Assembly (NCBI GenBank): GCA_030674155.1
Contig: CM060342.1
Location: 10,234,707-10,267,919 of the forward strand
Length of the DNA: 33,213 nt
Origin: Stramonita haemastoma
Taxonomy: Eukaryota > Mollusca > Gastropoda > Neogastropoda > Muricidae
Direction: 5' to 3'
The translations under genes were made by a program, and so were the position numbers. Under the pieces are notes generated by a model. The model had not been told where the DNA came from and made no database searches. It saw nothing but the letters and a program-made list of their open reading frames with translations. Below, piece by piece: positions 30,136-33,213 of the stretch (the stretch's first letter is position 1; each line of letters starts with the position of its first letter).

Positions 30136-31595
30136 TGACTTACATAATTTGCTCGGGGAGAGGTGAATATTCGATATGAATGCATTACACAGTTATTATG
30201 TTCAGGCAGCAGTGTGGAACGGTTTTAGTTTACTGCAGTATTGTATTACGCTGTATGCATGGAGGGTTCATGAATTGAATTGGAAAGATATATAAAATCA
30301 TATAAAAAGGATTTGGGGTTTGTGTACACGTGTATTTGCGTGTTTTGCTTTTGTTTTGTCAGTGCCTGTGTACGTATTATCATGATATGTGTTTGCGTGC
30401 ATGTTCTTGATAGTTTAAGCAATTTTAAAAAAATAGTATTACATATTTTAACATGATTTGGGTTTGTTGTTTCTTGTAATCGTTGCTGCAACCTAACCCT
30501 ACACCAGAACCATGCCCTGTATTTTTTTTTTTTTTAATGCTTTATTATGATGGGCTCTGTTCTCTAAACCGAGTAATTCACTGGAAGATTTATAGATTTT
30601 GATCTGAGATAAGGTCAGTGAAAGTCGGGGTAATTTTGCAATGAAAAAGTTGTCTGAACGGTAAACCTTGCGAGATATTGCCATTATTGGTGGTCTTCTG
30701 TTGTTGGTGATGGATGTAGCAAAGTCTGAATTTTGTATGATTTATAAAATAGGAAGGTTTTGGTAATCCAGTCACCTGACCTTGCCACATGCAATCTGAC
30801 TTAAACATTTAAAAAAAAACAACTTTTCTCTACCCCAATCCCTTTTTAGACCCCTCCCCCTTCCCTCTCTATTAAATTTCTTCTCCTTCTTCACCTCATC
30901 CTCCCCCCTTCCCCCACAAACACACACTGTTCATGATTTCTGGTGTGTCCTATATATAAGCATATGTGACAATACATGGGAAACAATTTTGGATTGTTTA
31001 GTTAATCTTCACTGAAGACAGTGTACTGACATTTCTATTATCAGAGAGCTTTGTCCACAAAGCAATACCATCGCATTTGTGTTTTGTCTCATATTAATTA
31101 ATGAAGTAGTCATAACATCCACCAACTCTTTCTCATCTCATAAAAACGAAATGATCAGAACATTATGATTAAAAAAAAAATCATTGACATGTATTTAACC
31201 TTCTCCCCCCCCCCCTCCCGCCTCCCTCAAAGTGTACTATTTGATAAGGATCTACTTTGTAGAACAATGTAAAATCCTGTGTTATTTTCAGGATTAAAAA
31301 CTACATTTTATATATAGAACACACAGTGAGCCTCTGTCATCATTTATGCGTGTTAGTTATTCAAGAATTATTTACCATGTTCAGTTGTGTGAGCTTTTTT
31401 TTTTTTTTTTTGCCATTGAATGCTGGTACTGAAAATAAGGGTAGTAAGACTGTATATAATTCATCTAAGCATTGAATTTTGTAAGGGGGGGGACCCTTTA
31501 AAAAAACAACTCGCATGTACCATCTTTAGGGTATTTTCTTATGAATTAGTTAAACAGGCATCACACCTTTAGTTGACATATAATTTCCAATTTGT
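30136..31595. other. 1.46 kb AT-rich spacer, no gene seen
   Basis: Mostly unique sequence with T or C runs at 30522, 31207 and 31395. I checked it for the next PRODH exon (the expected conserved motifs of the barrel) and found none. Open frames are at most about 80 codons and unrecognised. Confidence 0.55.
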
Positions 31596-31765
31596 CCTAC
31601 CACTCTCTTCCTGCCAGTGGTATATGACAACGACCCATCATCAGAGTGTTGTTGTTTGTTTTCTTTTGGTCTTAATGGTGGATAAAAAAAATGGTCGCTT
31701 GCACAAAATCTCACCAAGGCATTGGTGAACCTTGGAGCTCTAGCTGAGGAATGAAAACAAAAAAA
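31596..31765 (+). repeat. Dispersed repeat family E (copy 4)
   Basis: Ends cattggtgaaccttggagct and ctagctgaggaatgaaa, then A-rich, in the same order as copy 1. Confidence 0.65.
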
Positions 31766-32339
31766 AACCAAACAAAAAACCAACTCCCCTCTGCCCTCCA
31801 CAAAAATCATAAAGTGGGTACTTTTTAAAAAATTATATATAATATATATATTACGAAACAATCAATTTTGGAATGGCCTTCATTTTTTTCTGTGCTCATG
31901 TGTTTTGCCTCTGTGGTCCCAACTCTGGGTGTCTGTGTGTATGTCTCTCTCTTTTTTTAATTTTTTAAAAATTTTTATTACTCTCTTTTTTCCCAACCTT
32001 CCTCTTGTGTTTCTGTACATACATATACATATGATATTATTTCTGTGGTGGTATTGGTGCTGTATTAGACAATAATCCTCCTTTATCCTTTTCTCTTGGT
32101 TGGGGGCTGCTTCTGCCATGGTAAGTCTCTATCTAGACTTTGTTGTTTAATAAAATTATGATTTAAAAAAAATTGAAATGTCTTGCACTTTAGCTGGGCT
32201 TGTATGGTGCAGAATTAAGTATTGGCTGTGTCGGTGGTTGCGCTTGAAATATTTGTCCTTTTTTTTGTGCAGTCGGGGCAGTTTTCATAGTTTTGTCTCT
32301 TGCACTCAGCTTCTTTTGTGGTCATCGTTGTATTGTTTT
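31766..32339. other. AT-rich spacer, no gene seen
   Basis: Contains (TA)n at about 31834-31851 and T-rich parts. No gene recognised. Confidence 0.5.
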
Positions 32340-32445
32340 TGTATAGCACTTTAAGTCACAGCAGATTTCTCTGCGTGAAAATCAAGCTGCTCTGCCTAGG
32401 GAGAGTGTATCGCCGTTAGAACAGTGCCATCCATTATTTTTTTGT
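32340..32445 (-). repeat. Fragment of dispersed repeat family D
   Basis: Minus-strand match to the family D 3' part: complement of tcacagcagatttctctgcg and gctctgcctagggagagtg. Confidence 0.6.
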
Positions 32446-32550
32446 CTTTTTCTGTCAGTATGTGTATTTGATTCCTTATCAAAGTGGCTTTTTTTTCTAC
32501 AGAATTTGCCAGGGACAACTCTCTTATTGCCATGGGTTCTTTTAAAAAAA

Positions 32551-32862
32551 ACAAAGGTAAAGGTGTCCCATAACCTATGTGGTCGTAAGGGAGCGAGGCA
32601 TCAGAGACCTCAGCTTCTCCAGGGGCAAACATGTTGAGGGAGACGCCCATCTCCTCTATCTCAAATGTGTTTTGCACATGGGACCTTGGTTTAATGTCTC
32701 ATCCAAAAGACTAGCACCCAGACCTCCACTTCTGGTCTTGCGGATGGGGGAAAATTTTGGGGCACAACAGGGGGCTCAAAATCATGATCACACTCCTCCA
32801 ACCTGGACTTTTTGCTTTCTAAATTCTAGTCATGTGCGTTACCTCTAGACCTCCAATCCATT
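32551..32862 (+). repeat. Dispersed repeat family B (copy 3) joined to a core-bearing segment
   Basis: Starts ggtgtcccataacctatgtg and gacctcagcttctccagggg like the other copies. From about 32680 it carries, on the minus strand, the SINE core (complement of ggtttaatgtctcatccaaa). Confidence 0.7.
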
Positions 32863-33213
32863 AATTAGTTGATTATTGTATGACTTATTTTCTACATAAG
32901 TGTATTTTTGTTTTAAAAGCTTTCTATAGTATTAGAGCTCCAGTATTAAAAGAAAAAAAAAAAGAAGATTTTTTTTGGCGCTCAGTTTAGATGTTTCCCT
33001 CATCAAGTCTTGCCCATTTTTAAAAATCAGGAGTTTACTTTATTGTTGTCGCCAGTCACTTAAAATCATTGCCCAAAATCCCCCCCCCTCCCATATCCTG
33101 CAGTCCTATCCTATCGTCAACACTCTGAGACACTAAACATGGTCCAGCCCAGTACGGTAGAGCTCCAGAAAAAACTGAAATGGGGATTGGTGGGGTCACC
33201 ATGACAGACTGCA
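32863..33213. other. Right-edge spacer, no gene seen
   Basis: AT-rich sequence, then a more balanced end. A 21-codon open frame at 33139-33204 (ATG to TGA) has no recognised similarity. Confidence 0.45.

Noticed and set aside
33139..33204. Short open frame at the right edge
   Set aside because: 21 codons, no similarity recognised, cut close to the window end.
27430..33213. Further PRODH exons right of exon 2
   Set aside because: I looked for the expected conserved barrel motifs in all frames and found none; they must lie beyond the window or be too short to recognise.

Overview
This is nuclear DNA from an invertebrate animal, most likely a marine mollusc and probably a gastropod. It shows spliced genes with GT-AG introns, tRNA-derived SINEs in many states of decay, and a very high load of (GT/CA)n and other simple repeats. 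The phylum is an inference from gene sequence and repeat style; no taxonomic search was possible. There is no sign of bacterial operons, phage or CRISPR.

Two protein-coding genes can be supported, both on the + strand and both running off the window. (1) 828-6816 carries the last six coding exons of a BCR/ABR-family Rho GTPase-activating protein: the end of the C2 domain plus the whole RhoGAP domain. They join in frame into 258 codons and a stop. (2) 22452-27429 carries the first two coding exons of mitochondrial proline dehydrogenase (PRODH): presequence, N-terminal helical region and the start of the barrel. They are separated by a 4.4 kb intron, and the rest of the gene lies beyond the right edge.

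Layout. 1-6.8 kb: RhoGAP exons between repeat-filled introns. The fourth visible exon sits in a local duplication hot spot, with two truncated exon copies upstream and tandem SINE 3' halves downstream. 6.8-8.4 kb: 3' flank or UTR with a long GT tract. 8.4-12.1 kb: four tandem or dispersed repeat blocks, namely a family C element, an 84-bp alternating repeat, a 33-bp minisatellite and a G-run minisatellite. 12.1-18.1 kb: simple repeats, SINEs and polypurine tracts, ending in poor-looking homopolymer sequence beside a 100-N assembly gap (18114-18213). 18.9-20.15 kb: a 27-bp minisatellite. 20.6-21.5 kb: a full SINE and a second family C element. 21.8-22.45 kb: CpG-richer upstream region of PRODH with a perfect TGACGTCA site and upstream ATGs. 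22.8-27.2 kb: PRODH intron 1 with SINEs and two more tandem repeats. 27.4-33.2 kb: PRODH intron 2 (or what is visible of it), with further repeats and no recognisable exon.

The two genes have no evident joint pathway: one inactivates Rac/Cdc42-type GTPases, the other starts proline catabolism. Their adjacency is noteworthy only because human BCR and PRODH are both on 22q11. I did not find a clear new biological system. The most unusual things are the exon 4 duplication cluster, the several higher-order tandem repeats, and the sharing of one SINE core among otherwise different repeat families.
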